64,000 bases of DNA from Amycolatopsis sp. QT-25 (GCF_029369745.1 NZ_CP120210.1:6696001-6760000), one strand, 5' to 3'; positions 51,894-60,741 are shown, numbered from the stretch's first letter. Program-made: numbers and translations. Notes: a model not told the origin generated them from the letters alone.

Positions 51894-53084
51894 CGTCCGG
51901 ACCGCGCCGAGCCGCCGATCCACCGGTTTCCCGGCGGCCACCCGGTGCATCTGCTGGGTGTGCCACTGGATCTCCAGCAGGCTGTCGGCGAGCCGGATGC
52001 CGGTCTTCGGGGCCGTGCGCCGGGCGCGGACGTCCTCGCCACCGAGCAGGCGGCCGGGCAACGCCGGGTCGACGATCAGCGGCCTGCCGAGGCCGATCAC
52101 GTCCAGTGAGCCGGAGCGCAGCGCGTCCGCCATTCCGTGCGGACTGGTGAAGCCGCCGGTGACCATCAGCGCGACATCGGTGATCCGCCGCGCTTTCGCG
52201 GCGTAGCCGAGGAAGTAGGCCTCGCGGCTGACGGTGCTGGTCTTGCCGGCCTTGCTTGCCTTGGCGGCGCCCATCATGGCCGCCTTCTCGTAAGTGCCAC
52301 CGGAGACTTCCAGCAGGTCGATGCCCGCTTCACCCAGTGCGCGGACGACTTCGAGCGATTCCTCCTCGCTGAACCCGCCGCGCTGGAAGTCCGCGCTGTT
52401 GAGCTTGACCGCGATCGGCACGGCGTCGCCGACCTCGGCGCGCACCCGGGCGACCACTTCCAGCAGGAACCGGCGCCGCCGGAGGGCATCGCCGCCCCAG
52501 CCGTCGGTGCGCCGGTTGGTCAGCGGTGAGAGGAACTGGGAGACCAGGTAGCCGTGCGCGCCGTGGATCTGGACCCCGGCGAACCCGGCGTCGACGACGG
52601 TCCGCGCGGCCACGCCGAACCGGTCGATGATCACCTCGATCTCCTCGCCGGTCAGCGCCCGCGGCGTCGCGAACACCGAGCGGATGCCGCGGTCGCCGAA
52701 GGGCACCGCCGACGGCGCGACCGGCTGACGGGACAGGAAACGCGGGCTCTGCCTGCCGGGATGGTTGAGCTGGACCCACAACCGGGTCTCGGTTCCGTCC
52801 GCCGACCGTGCCCACGGCTCGAACTCGGTCACGTCCGGTTCCCTCGGTACCGCGACGTTGCGCGGTTCGCCGAGCGCGGTCGGATCGACCATGACGTTGC
52901 CGGTGATGAGTGTGCCGGCGCCACCACGCGACCATGTCCGGTAGAGCGCGGCCAGTTCGGCGGTCGGCCGGTTGCGGCGGTCGCCGAGTTGCTCGCTCAG
53001 CGCGGCCTTGGCCAGCCGGTTCGGCAGGATCGCGCCGCACCGCAGTTTCAGCGGCTCGGCCAGCAGTTCCCTGGGCTCGCTCAT
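51837..53084 (-). CDS. Old-yellow-enzyme family NADH:flavin oxidoreductase
   Basis: FMN-dependent ene-reductase-like enzyme, 415 residues. Barrel motifs include LPNRLAKAALSEQLGD, WVQLNHPGRQSPRF, GFAGVQIHGAHGYLVSQFLS and TDGWGG, plus a C-terminal phosphate-binding VTGGFTSPHGM and VIGLGRPLIVDP. The His-Gly-Ala-His active-site pair is intact. Two dyads just upstream suggest repression by a TetR- or MarR-type protein not encoded in the window. Confidence 0.9.
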   Translation of the reverse strand: MSEPRELLAEPLKLRCGAILPNRLAKAALSEQLGDRRNRPTAELAALYRTWSRGGAGTLITGNVMVDPTALGEPRNVAVPREPDVTEFEPWARSADGTETRLWVQLNHPGRQSPRFLSRQPVAPSAVPFGDRGIRSVFATPRALTGEEIEVIIDRFGVAARTVVDAGFAGVQIHGAHGYLVSQFLSPLTNRRTDGWGGDALRRRRFLLEVVARVRAEVGDAVPIAVKLNSADFQRGGFSEEESLEVVRALGEAGIDLLEVSGGTYEKAAMMGAAKASKAGKTSTVSREAYFLGYAAKARRITDVALMVTGGFTSPHGMADALRSGSLDVIGLGRPLIVDPALPGRLLGGEDVRARRTAPKTGIRLADSLLEIQWHTQQMHRVAAGKPVDRRLGAVRTLVRAGVADPLNAFRRVRG

Positions 53085-53106
53085 CGCGCTCTCTCCCGCC
53101 GCTACC

Positions 53107-53140
53107 TACTGAACAGTATTCCTACTCGAAGTAACTTACT
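53107..53140. promoter_or_regulatory. Dyads upstream of the oxidoreductase gene
   Basis: TACTGAACAGTA (53107-53118), TACTCGAAGTA (53123-53133) and AGTAACTTACT (53130-53140) are short palindromes sharing a TACT/AGTA half-site. They occupy 23-56 bp upstream of the start at 53084. Confidence 0.5.
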
Positions 53141-53157
53141 CGCGGTATGTCGACTCC

Positions 53158-53500
53158 TCAAGGCAAACCGATACTGAAGGGATTGTCGATCGCATAGCGT
53201 CACAGGTTGTCCTCACCACGTCGAGCGACGTGGGTGGCGGTCGCCGCGAGATGCCCTTCGATGCCCCAGTCGACGACGAGCAAGACCAGGTCACCGGCCG
53301 CGTGCACCTGGCGCGGCGCGACCTTGACGGGCTACCCGAGCGCGAGGATCCCGCCGTTCACCCGTACGCCGTCCCGGCGGACGAACACGGCGTCCGGCTC
53401 GTAGACCGGGTCCAGGACGTCGGCGGATCCGGTGGTGAAGGCAGCTTGAAAGACGAAGGGATGCCCGGCGGGGCTGTCCCTGCGGCCGCCGCTGGTCGAG
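53158..53500 (-). pseudogene. NTF2-like (SnoaL/DUF4440) protein, two in-frame stops
   Basis: One minus-strand frame reads as an NTF2-like domain: HPFVFQAAFTTGSADVLDPV and YEPDAVFVRRDGVRVNGG, then TAG at 53334-53332. It resumes with PVKVAPRQVHAAGDLVLLVV, DWGIEG and TATHVARRGEDNL, then TGA at 53202-53200 where Trp is expected before RYAIDNPF. The frame ends at 53160-53158. The block between GGILALG and PVKV also looks shortened, and no start codon lies upstream. It is dead beyond doubt if the reads are correct. Confidence 0.75.
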
Positions 53501-53521
53501 CTGTACCGCTCAGGCTCGGCG

Positions 53522-53992
53522 CTATCGGCCCTTCAGGCGCGGCGCGATCGGCTCCACCCTCGCGCGCACCTTGATCTCTTCCGCCATCTTCCGTGCCCAA
53601 AGCTGCAGGCCGGGGATGTCGATTTCGTGCGGACGGGCCGCGCAGAACGGCTCGAGGTTGTCCGCGCCACGCTCCAGCAGCGAGACGGCGCCGTTGCCGT
53701 TCCCCCTGGCCACATGGGTCAGCCCCACGGCGAGCTGCGCGAGGCCACGCCACAGCTCCCGCTCCGGCCCGTCGGTGGATTTCCACGCGTCCTCGAACAC
53801 CTCGTGGGCATGGAACGGGCGGCCCGCGTCGAGCAGGCGCTGCGCCTCGGAGAGGGTGTCCTCCGGGCTCCGTTCGATGCCCTCGGGCTGGCGCTCGACC
53901 CCGTCGGCACCGTACGGGAGCGGCCTGCCGAGGCCGTCTCGCGGGCGGGCGTTACGGGCTCGTCCGGTTTCGTCACGGTCCCGGTCGGTCAT
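53522..53992 (-). CDS. DUF309 domain protein
   Basis: A 156-residue protein. The C-terminal two-thirds match DUF309: AQRLLDAGRPFHAHEVFEDA, WRGLAQLAVGLTHVARGNGN and GAVSLLERGADNLEPF. The first 45 residues are polar and variable. It is divergent from guaB1 with 35 bp between. Function unknown; the domain is helical with a conserved HEVFE motif. Confidence 0.88.
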   Translation of the reverse strand: MTDRDRDETGRARNARPRDGLGRPLPYGADGVERQPEGIERSPEDTLSEAQRLLDAGRPFHAHEVFEDAWKSTDGPERELWRGLAQLAVGLTHVARGNGNGAVSLLERGADNLEPFCAARPHEIDIPGLQLWARKMAEEIKVRARVEPIAPRLKGR

Positions 53993-54027
53993 GCCGACAG
54001 TGTCCCACGCGGGTATCCTGGCACCTC

Positions 54028-55467
54028 GTGCGCTTTCTCGACGGGCATCGGCCCGCTCACGACCTGACCTACGACGACGTGTTCCTCCTGCCGAACCGGT
54101 CGGACGTGGAGTCCCGCTTCGACGTCGACCTGTCCACTGTGGACGGCACCGGCGCGACGATCCCGATCGTGGTGGCCAACATGACCGCCGTCGCCGGTCG
54201 CCGGATGGCCGAAACGGTCGCCCGGCGCGGCGGGCTCGTCGTGCTGCCGCAGGACGTCGACGTGGCCGCGGTCGCCGACATCGTCACCTGGGTCAAGAGC
54301 CGTCACACCGTGTGGGACACCCCGCTCGTGCTGACCGGCGGGGACGCGGTGGCCGACGCGCTGAACCTGGTCGGCAAACGTGCCCACGGTGCCGTGGTCG
54401 TCGTGGACGAAGACGGCAAGCCCGTCGGCGTCGTCGACGAAGCGGCCTGCGCCGGTGTCGACCGCTTCGCGCGGCTCGCCGATGTCGCGGAGCCCGCGAT
54501 CGTCACGGTGCCCCTGACCACCCCGCCGCGTGAGGTGTTCGAGCGCCTGCACGATCACGGCGGCCGTCTCGCGCTCGGCATCGACGAGCACGGCAGGCTC
54601 GCCGGCGTCCTGACCGAGATCGCGGCGCTGCGCGCGGAGATCTACACCCCGGCCGTCGACGACGGCGGCAGCCTGCGCGTCGCCGCCGCGATCGGGGTGA
54701 ACGGCGACGTCGCGGCGAAGGCGGAGGCCGTCCTCGCGGCGGGCGTCGACGTGCTGGTCGTCGACACCGCGCACGGCCACCAGGAGAAGATGATCGCCGC
54801 GCTCAAGGCCGTCCGATCGGTGAACCCGCGGGTCCCGGTGGTCGCCGGGAACGTGGTCACCGCGGAAGGCACCCGTGACCTGATCCACGCGGGCGCGGAC
54901 GTCGTCAAGGTCGGCGTCGGCCCCGGCGCCATGTGCACGACCCGGATGATGACCGGTGTCGGCCGCCCGCAGTTCTCCGCCGTCGCCGAATGCGCGGCCG
55001 CGGCCCGCGAACTGGGCAAACACGTCTGGGCGGACGGCGGCGTGCGGCATCCGCGCGACGTCGCGCTCGCACTGGCCGCCGGCGCGTCCGCGGCCATGGT
55101 CGGCTCGTGGTTCGCCGGCACCCACGAATCCCCCGGCGACCTGCGCCACGACGAACAGGGCAAGCCGTACAAGGAATCGTTCGGCATGGCGTCGAAGCGG
55201 GCCGTCGGCGCCCGCACGCGCACGGACAACACCTTCGAACGCGCCAAGAAGGGCCTGTTCGAAGAGGGCATCTCGGCGTCGCGAATGGCGCTGGACCCGG
55301 CCCGCCCCGGCGTCGAGGACCTGCTCGACTCCATCGGCTCCGGTGTCCGGTCGGCCTGCACGTACGCGGGCGCGCGGACGCTGGAGGAGTTCCACGAGCG
55401 CGCGCTGCTGGGGATCCAGTCCGCCGCGGGCTTCGCGGAAGGACGGCCGCTGCCGTCGGGCTGGTGA
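54028..55467 (+). CDS. guaB1: GuaB1-type IMP dehydrogenase-related protein (GMP reductase)
   Basis: A 479-residue TIM-barrel enzyme. The N-terminal FDDV-like LTYDDVFLLPNRSDVESRFD, a CBS pair (about 95-215), and the catalytic loop GVGPGAMCTTRMMTGVG with its Cys are present. In mycobacteria the GuaB1 family has been shown to act as a GMP reductase, converting GMP to IMP, rather than an IMP dehydrogenase. GTG 54028 has TATCCT 8 nt upstream and no ribosome site. Confidence 0.92.
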   Translation: MRFLDGHRPAHDLTYDDVFLLPNRSDVESRFDVDLSTVDGTGATIPIVVANMTAVAGRRMAETVARRGGLVVLPQDVDVAAVADIVTWVKSRHTVWDTPLVLTGGDAVADALNLVGKRAHGAVVVVDEDGKPVGVVDEAACAGVDRFARLADVAEPAIVTVPLTTPPREVFERLHDHGGRLALGIDEHGRLAGVLTEIAALRAEIYTPAVDDGGSLRVAAAIGVNGDVAAKAEAVLAAGVDVLVVDTAHGHQEKMIAALKAVRSVNPRVPVVAGNVVTAEGTRDLIHAGADVVKVGVGPGAMCTTRMMTGVGRPQFSAVAECAAAARELGKHVWADGGVRHPRDVALALAAGASAAMVGSWFAGTHESPGDLRHDEQGKPYKESFGMASKRAVGARTRTDNTFERAKKGLFEEGISASRMALDPARPGVEDLLDSIGSGVRSACTYAGARTLEEFHERALLGIQSAAGFAEGRPLPSGW

Positions 55468-55499
55468 ACCGGCGTGCCCGAAGCACTAGGGTGCACCGG

Positions 55500-56543
55500 G
55501 TGAGACGCCTGAGACGGATCGTGGCGGCGGCGATGGGCGACCGCCGCCACGCGGAAAACGGGGAAATCGCCGCACTGCGGTCCGCGGTCGCGGACCAGGC
55601 CGCGGAGATCGAGCGGTTGCGCGCGAGGCTGGAGCACCACACCGCGTGGCTCGAAGATCACGGCAGGGCGTTGCGGGACGGCGACGCGCGCACCGCCACC
55701 GTCGAGGCAAGGCAGGCCGCCCTCGACGCACGGCAGGAAGCGCTCGACGGCTGGCTGAAAAGCCACGACACAGCCTTCGCGGGCCTGCACATCCGGATCG
55801 GAAACCTCGAAGCCGCGCGAGACGTCCGCACGTTCACGCACTGGCTCGATCAGCACGAACTCGTGGCCACGCCGAAGATTTCGATCGTCCTGCCGACACA
55901 CGACCGGGCCACGCTGCTGCCGCGCGCCGTCGCTTCGGTGCTGGCCCAGCGTTACGAGAACTGGGAACTGGTGATCGTCGACGACGCCAGTTCGGATGCC
56001 ACGCCCAAGGTGATCGCCGGTTTCGCAGACCCCCGGATCCGGTCGATCCGGGTCGAACACGGTGGTGTCTGTGCCGCCCGCAACGCCGGGCTGGCCGAGG
56101 TCACCGGGGACGTCGTCGCCTACCTCGACGACGACAACACCATGCATCCGTTGTGGCTCAAGGCGTTGGGCTGGGCGTTCGGCGAGCACCCGGAGATCAC
56201 GGTGGCCTACGGCGGTTTCGTCGTCGACGACATCGGCGGTCTGCCGACGCTGTTCTTGCGGCCCTACGAGCGGGAAATCCTGATACAGGAGAACCTCGCC
56301 GACATCGGCGCCGTCGCGCATCGAGCGGGTCTTCCCGAGGCCCGGTTCGACGAGTCGCTGGTCGAGATGGACGACTGGGACCTGCTCCTGGCGTTGACCG
56401 CGGACCGCGACCCCTTGGTCGTCCCGGCGATCTCCTGCTACTACACGACGACTTCCGGGGACCGGCTTTCCCACGGGCCGACCTACGACGACGACTTCGC
56501 CGCCATCCGCCGCAAGCACGCGGGACCGGAGCACCGACCATGA
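55500..56543 (+). CDS. Family 2 glycosyltransferase with N-terminal coiled coil
   Basis: A 347-residue protein. The first 105 residues are a charged coiled coil (ENGEIAALRSAVADQAAEIE; VEARQAALDARQEALDGWL). The GT-A domain starts at about 120: KISIVLPTHDRATLLPRAVA, VDDASSDAT, and DxD-like AYLDDDNTMHP. Acceptor-side ED is replaced by VEMDDWDLLLA. The GTG at 55500 has TAGGGT 7 nt upstream. A gutted phosphatase gene overlaps its stop, so a two-gene unit for surface glycan modification may once have been complete. Confidence 0.88.
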   Translation: MRRLRRIVAAAMGDRRHAENGEIAALRSAVADQAAEIERLRARLEHHTAWLEDHGRALRDGDARTATVEARQAALDARQEALDGWLKSHDTAFAGLHIRIGNLEAARDVRTFTHWLDQHELVATPKISIVLPTHDRATLLPRAVASVLAQRYENWELVIVDDASSDATPKVIAGFADPRIRSIRVEHGGVCAARNAGLAEVTGDVVAYLDDDNTMHPLWLKALGWAFGEHPEITVAYGGFVVDDIGGLPTLFLRPYEREILIQENLADIGAVAHRAGLPEARFDESLVEMDDWDLLLALTADRDPLVVPAISCYYTTTSGDRLSHGPTYDDDFAAIRRKHAGPEHRP

Positions 56544-56818
56544 CCGATCCTCGCGCTCGACGCCCGCGACCCCGGCACGATCCGCGAGCTCGCCGCGGCG
56601 GGTGAGGTGCCGACGGTGGCGCGCCTGCTCGAAACCAGCGCTTCGGCGACCACGCACATGGCCTTCTTCTCGCCGGCGGGCCCGGTTTCGAACCGGGCGC
56701 GAAACCGCCGGACCCGACCGTCGTCGACCTGGGCGCGACGCTTTCGTCCATGCTCGGCGTCGAACTCACCGACGACGTGGGCGGACGGCCGCTTCCCTGG
56801 GCGAAGCCGGTCACCTAA
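56540..56818 (+). pseudogene. Type I phosphodiesterase/alkaline-phosphatase-family remnant
   Basis: Both ends of a phosphatase gene survive with the middle deleted. The N-terminal part (frame at 56544) reads PILALDARDPGTIRELAAAG and EVPTVARLLETSASATT. The C-terminal part, in another frame from about 56678, reads GPGFEPGAKPPDPTVVDLGA and TLSSMLGVELTDDVGGRPLP, ending WAKPVT at 56818. The junction lies near 56660-56680. Full-length relatives have about 450-550 residues; under 100 remain. ATG 56540 overlaps the glycosyltransferase stop. Confidence 0.75.
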
Positions 56819-56830
56819 GCGCCCGAAGGC

Positions 56831-56885
56831 TGCGATGAAGGGGTCTTTCCTCGCGAATTTTGCGAGGAAAGACCCCTTCATCGCA
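56831..56885. repeat. TGAAGG-family palindrome, 55 bp
   Basis: TGCGATGAAGGGGTCTTTCC (56831-56850) and its complement (56866-56885) are perfect; one G-T wobble flanks the centre at 56855/56861. It lies between the phosphatase remnant and the phoH2 stop at 56890. Confidence 0.93.
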
Positions 56886-56889
56886 CGCG

Positions 56890-58281
56890 CTAGCCGTGGT
56901 CCTCCAGCATCTCGGTGACGAGCGCCGCGATCGGCGACCGCTCGGACCGGGTCAACGTGACATGCGCGAACAGCGGATGCCCCTTGAGCTTCTCGATCAC
57001 CGCCGAAACGCCGTCGTGCCGTCCGACCCGCAGGTTGTCGCGCTGCGCGACGTCATGGGTGAGCACGACCCGCGAGGCCGTGCCGAGCCGCGAAAGCACG
57101 GTCAGCAGCACGTTGCGTTCCAAGGACTGCGCCTCGTCCACGATGACGAACGTGTCGTGCAGCGACCGGCCGCGGATGTGGGTCAGCGGGAGCACCTCGA
57201 GCATGCCGCGGTCGAAGATTTCGTCGAGGACGTCCTGGCTGACCAGGCCGCCGAGGGTGTCGAACACCGCCTGCGCCCACGGCTGCATCTTCTCGCTCTC
57301 GGAACCGGGCAGGTAGCCCAGATCCTGGCCTCCGACCGCGTACACCGGCCGGAACACCACGACCTTGCGGTGCTGGCGGCGTTCCATCACCGATTCCAGG
57401 CCCGCGCAGAGCGCGAGCGCCGACTTGCCGGTACCGGCGCGTCCGCCCAGCGAGACGATGCCGACATCGGGGTCCAGCAGGAGATCCAGCGCCACCCGCT
57501 GCTCGGCCGACCGCCCGTGCAGGCCGAAGGCCTCCTTGTCACCCCGCACGAGCCGGATCCGCTTGTCCGCGGTGACCCGGCCCAGCGCGCTCGAACTGCC
57601 CGCGAGCAGCCTCAGCCCGGTGTGACAGGGCAGTTCACCGACCTCGGGCAGCCCGAATTCCGCCGGATCCACCGAAGACCCGCCGAACAGCGCGTCGACC
57701 AGGGTCTGCGGGACGTCCACGTCCGCCATCCCCGTCCAGCCCGAGGGCGTCACCTCCTGCGCGCGGTACTCGTCGGCCTCGAGACCGACGGCGCCCGCCT
57801 TGACGCGCAGGGGGATGTCCTTGGTCACCAGCGTGACCGACGCGCGTTCCGCCGCCAGGTTGAGCGCACAGGCGAGGATGCGGTGGTCGTTGGAGTCGGT
57901 GCGGAAGCCGACCGGGAGCACCGTGGGATCGGAGTGGTTCAACTCCACCTGCAGGGTGCCGCCGTGCTCACCGATCGGGATCGGCGCGTCGAGCCTGCCG
58001 TGCTGACGACGCAGGTCGTCGAGCATGCGAAGCGCTTCGCGCGCGAACCATCCCAGTTCGGGATGGTGACGTTTCGCCTCCAGTTCACTGATGACGACCA
58101 GCGGAAGCACGACCGCGTGTTCGGCGAACCGAGTCACCGACCAGGGGTCAGAGAGCAGGACCGACGTGTCGAGCACGTAAGTGGACCGCTGGGATTCGGG
58201 CGAGATCGAGGCTTTCTCCGGGCCAGAGGCACCGGTCGAAGAACGGCCAGAGGCCTTGCGGGGTGAACGCTGCGCAGTCAC
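56890..58281 (-). CDS. phoH2: PhoH2 protein: PIN ribonuclease fused to PhoH ATPase
   Basis: A 463-residue fusion. The PIN domain (about 33-165) starts at TYVLDTSVLLSDP and has the acidic SELEAKR and DSNDHRILACAL motifs; LVTKDIPLRVKA closes it. The PhoH ATPase carries GGRAGTGKSALALCAGLE (about 277-294), VFRPVYAVGGQDLGYLPGS, and VIVDEAQSLE. Mycobacterial PhoH2 unwinds and cleaves RNA. GTG 58281 has GAGGGAGAT upstream. The upstream PhoAT antitoxin-like short frame known in mycobacteria is not evident here. Confidence 0.94.
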   Translation of the reverse strand: MTAQRSPRKASGRSSTGASGPEKASISPESQRSTYVLDTSVLLSDPWSVTRFAEHAVVLPLVVISELEAKRHHPELGWFAREALRMLDDLRRQHGRLDAPIPIGEHGGTLQVELNHSDPTVLPVGFRTDSNDHRILACALNLAAERASVTLVTKDIPLRVKAGAVGLEADEYRAQEVTPSGWTGMADVDVPQTLVDALFGGSSVDPAEFGLPEVGELPCHTGLRLLAGSSSALGRVTADKRIRLVRGDKEAFGLHGRSAEQRVALDLLLDPDVGIVSLGGRAGTGKSALALCAGLESVMERRQHRKVVVFRPVYAVGGQDLGYLPGSESEKMQPWAQAVFDTLGGLVSQDVLDEIFDRGMLEVLPLTHIRGRSLHDTFVIVDEAQSLERNVLLTVLSRLGTASRVVLTHDVAQRDNLRVGRHDGVSAVIEKLKGHPLFAHVTLTRSERSPIAALVTEMLEDHG

Positions 58282-59120
58282 GACGGCATCTCCCTCGTGG
58301 GCGTGGCACCACGCCCGCACTCGCTGGGCCGGGCACTTCCCTGGCCAACCGTGCCTTCCGACGCTGTCACGTCAGTCGGCGCGGCCACGAGGGCCGGGTG
58401 CCGGCCCCCTCGCGCATCCACTGGGCGGCTGTGCCGCCCTGTCGACTACCGCCACGACCAGGGCCTCCCGTGAGAGTCCGCATGGGACGCGAACCCTCAC
58501 TTCCGGAAGGTACCGGCGTCCGGCCGATCGCGCAGGCAGCCACCACGGTGATTCGCCAAACCGTCATCTCACTGTCGGTCGCGCGACATCGACGCCCGGT
58601 CACCATCACGACGAGTAGTGATGATCTCCCTTCGAAGACGCTCGCCGATGCGGCCTAAATGGACCTGAAGGGGTCTGAAGGGGTCTGAAGGGGTTTGAAG
58701 GGATCGAAAGTCTTACCACTCTTGGTAGCGGCCTGCCCGTTCCGATCGGGACAGAGAACCGGACCGAGTGAACAGGACCCTGTTCGCCTCACACAATGGG
58801 CTGACGAGCAGGTCACGACTTTCGGCTATCCAGTACTTTCTCACCCGCAGGGCACCCCCACCGGATTCAGGTGCCCCGATAACTGAATATCTTCACCAAG
58901 GAGTGTGCGAAGTACTGAAGAAGGCAGGTTTCGTTCCGCCGTCGCCGCGGGCATCGGACCCGACGTTCGGCGGGGCCGACCACCCCTTCCTCGGGGGAGA
59001 TGGTGCGCTGGGTCACCGTGCGGCTTCGCTGGTCGCCGACGTCTGCACGGGCGTCGCCACCACGCCGGTCTCGACCCTCCACTCGCTGGAGCACCATCGC
59101 CCCTGATCTTCAGCGTGGAA
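58282..59120. other. Long non-coding or undetermined region upstream of phoH2
   Basis: About 840 bp with no frame I can support. A frame from GTG 58768 to 59106 (112 codons) has mixed codon bias and no recognisable sequence. It contains the tandem array at 58664-58703, a TACCA/TGGTA hairpin at 58713-58726 and an ATTCAG/CTGAAT pair near 58864-58886. GC drops locally around 58640-58900, unlike coding DNA here. Confidence 0.5.
58664..58703 (+). repeat. Four-copy 10-bp tandem repeat NCTGAAGGGG
   Basis: Units CCTGAAGGGG, TCTGAAGGGG, TCTGAAGGGG and TTTGAAGGGA follow without gaps. The unit contains the TGAAGGGG core of the palindrome family. It sits about 380 bp upstream of the phoH2 start. Confidence 0.8.
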
Positions 59121-59156
59121 GACGAAGGCCCCGGAGTGCACGCCGGGGCCTTCGTC
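59121..59156. terminator. Terminator hairpin after the cis-prenyltransferase gene
   Basis: GACGAAGGCCCCGG (59121-59134) pairs perfectly with CCGGGGCCTTCGTC (59143-59156) around an 8-nt loop, 10 bp past the stop at 59167. Confidence 0.85.
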
Positions 59157-59166
59157 CTGTCGCGGG

Positions 59167-59943
59167 TCAGGAACCGAAGCGCCGGTGCCGCCACGCGTAA
59201 TCACGCATGGCACGCAGGAAATCGACCCGGCGGAACGCGGGCCAATAAGCCTCGGTGAACCAGAATTCCGAATGCGCCGATTGCCAGAGCAGGAATCCGG
59301 AAAGCCGCTGTTCCCCCGAGGTGCGGATGATCAGGTCCGGATCCGGCTGACCGGAGGTGTACATGTGTTCGGAAATGTGATCGACGTCCAGGATCTTCGC
59401 GAGCTCACGGATCGAGGTGCCCTCGTCGGCGTGCTGGAGCAGCAGTTTGCGGACCGCGTCGGCGATCTCCTGACGCCCTCCGTAACCGACCGCGACGTTG
59501 ACCTCCATCCCGGAGCGCCCCTCGGTGCGCTCCGCGGCCCCGCTGAGCGCCTTCGCGACCTCCGGGGGAAGCAGGTCGAGGGCACCCACGATGCGGAGCC
59601 GCCAGGGCGTGTGCGGTGCGGCGAGTTCGTCGGTGACGTCGGTGATGATCTTCAGCAGGGGACTCAGTTCCTCGGCCGCGCGGCCGAGGTTGTCGGTCGA
59701 GAGCAGCCACATGGTGACGACCTCGACGTCGGCCTCGTTGCACCAGCTCAGGAAGTCGGCGATCTTCTTGGCGCCCGCCCGATGCCCGTCGGCGACGTCG
59801 GTGAAGCCCGCTTCGCGCGCCCAGCGGCGGTTGCCGTCCAGCATGATGGCGATGTGGCGTGGATGGCGCCCCTTGGCCTGCTGGATCAGGCGCCTGCCGT
59901 AGGCGCTGTACACGACGTCTGACAAGAAGGACCGAAGACTCAC
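59167..59943 (-). CDS. uppS: Isoprenyl transferase (cis-prenyl diphosphate synthase)
   Basis: A 258-residue UPP synthase-family enzyme. The catalytic Asp36 lies in IMLDGNRRWAREAG; RTSGEQRLSGFLLWQSAHSE supplies the substrate Arg and Ser residues. The mycobacterial protein in the matching position (Rv1086) makes the short Z,E-farnesyl diphosphate. Which chain length this one makes cannot be read from sequence. GTG start at 59943. It is divergent from the hemolysin III gene, as in mycobacteria. Confidence 0.93.
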   Translation of the reverse strand: MSLRSFLSDVVYSAYGRRLIQQAKGRHPRHIAIMLDGNRRWAREAGFTDVADGHRAGAKKIADFLSWCNEADVEVVTMWLLSTDNLGRAAEELSPLLKIITDVTDELAAPHTPWRLRIVGALDLLPPEVAKALSGAAERTEGRSGMEVNVAVGYGGRQEIADAVRKLLLQHADEGTSIRELAKILDVDHISEHMYTSGQPDPDLIIRTSGEQRLSGFLLWQSAHSEFWFTEAYWPAFRRVDFLRAMRDYAWRHRRFGS

Positions 59944-60030
59944 GCCACTGGAGGGTAGTCACCCCGCGGGCCTCAGTGGGACGCGCCACGGACACTGGCG
60001 AAAAACCTACGGTGCCGTAACCTGGGAGGA

Positions 60031-60717
60031 GTGAGCGTAGAGTCCGAACAGCAGCCGTCCGGCCCCGCGCCCGTGGTGGACACCCGTCCTCGGTTGAGGG
60101 GGCACATCCACTTCTGGTCCTTCTTCGTCGCGGTCGCCGGCGCGGTGGTCCTGATCAGTCTCGCCGCGTCCACCGTGTCGCCTCTGGCCGCTTTGTCCAC
60201 TTCGGTCTACGGGCTGACCGTGCTCGGCCTCTTCGGCGTCAGCGCGCTGTACCACCGTCGCTTGTGGAGCCCACGAGCGTACGAATGGATGAAGCGCGCC
60301 GACCATTCGATGATCTTCCTGTTCATCGCCGGTACCTACACGCCGTTCACCCTCCTGGCGATGTCCCAGCCGACCGGGTACATCGTGCTGGCGATCGTCT
60401 GGGGCGGCGCCATCGGCGGCGTCACCCTGAAGATGCTGTGGCCGAACGCGCCCCGCTGGCTGGGCGTGCCGATCTACATCGCACTGGGCTGGGTCGCCGT
60501 CTTCGTCCTGCCCGAGCTGGGTGCCCACGCCGGTGTCCCCGCACTCGTCCTCCTCTGCGTCGGCGGGCTGTTCTACACGCTGGGCGCGGTGTTCTACGCG
60601 GTCAAGTGGCCGAACCATTTCCCGGAAACCTTCGGCTACCACGAGTACTTCCACGCCTGCACGGTCCTTGCGGCTGTTTCGCACTACGTGGCGATCTGGC
60701 TGGCGATGTACTCCTAA
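60031..60717 (+). CDS. Hemolysin III/TrhA family membrane protein
   Basis: A 228-residue seven-helix protein of the PAQR-like superfamily. The conserved zinc-type ligands appear as SALYHRRLW (Ser, His), KRADHSMIFLFIAGTYTPF (Asp-His) and FGYHEYFHACTVLAAVSHY (His). GTG 60031 has GGGAGGA adjacent and TAACCT 7 nt upstream. The true role is probably membrane homeostasis, not haemolysis. Confidence 0.92.
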   Translation: MSVESEQQPSGPAPVVDTRPRLRGHIHFWSFFVAVAGAVVLISLAASTVSPLAALSTSVYGLTVLGLFGVSALYHRRLWSPRAYEWMKRADHSMIFLFIAGTYTPFTLLAMSQPTGYIVLAIVWGGAIGGVTLKMLWPNAPRWLGVPIYIALGWVAVFVLPELGAHAGVPALVLLCVGGLFYTLGAVFYAVKWPNHFPETFGYHEYFHACTVLAAVSHYVAIWLAMYS

Positions 60718-60741
60718 CCGCGTGGTACCACTGCTCGCCTG

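Noticed and set aside
58768..59106. 112-codon frame upstream of phoH2
   Set aside because: Weak codon bias, no ribosome site and no recognisable sequence; left as undetermined region.
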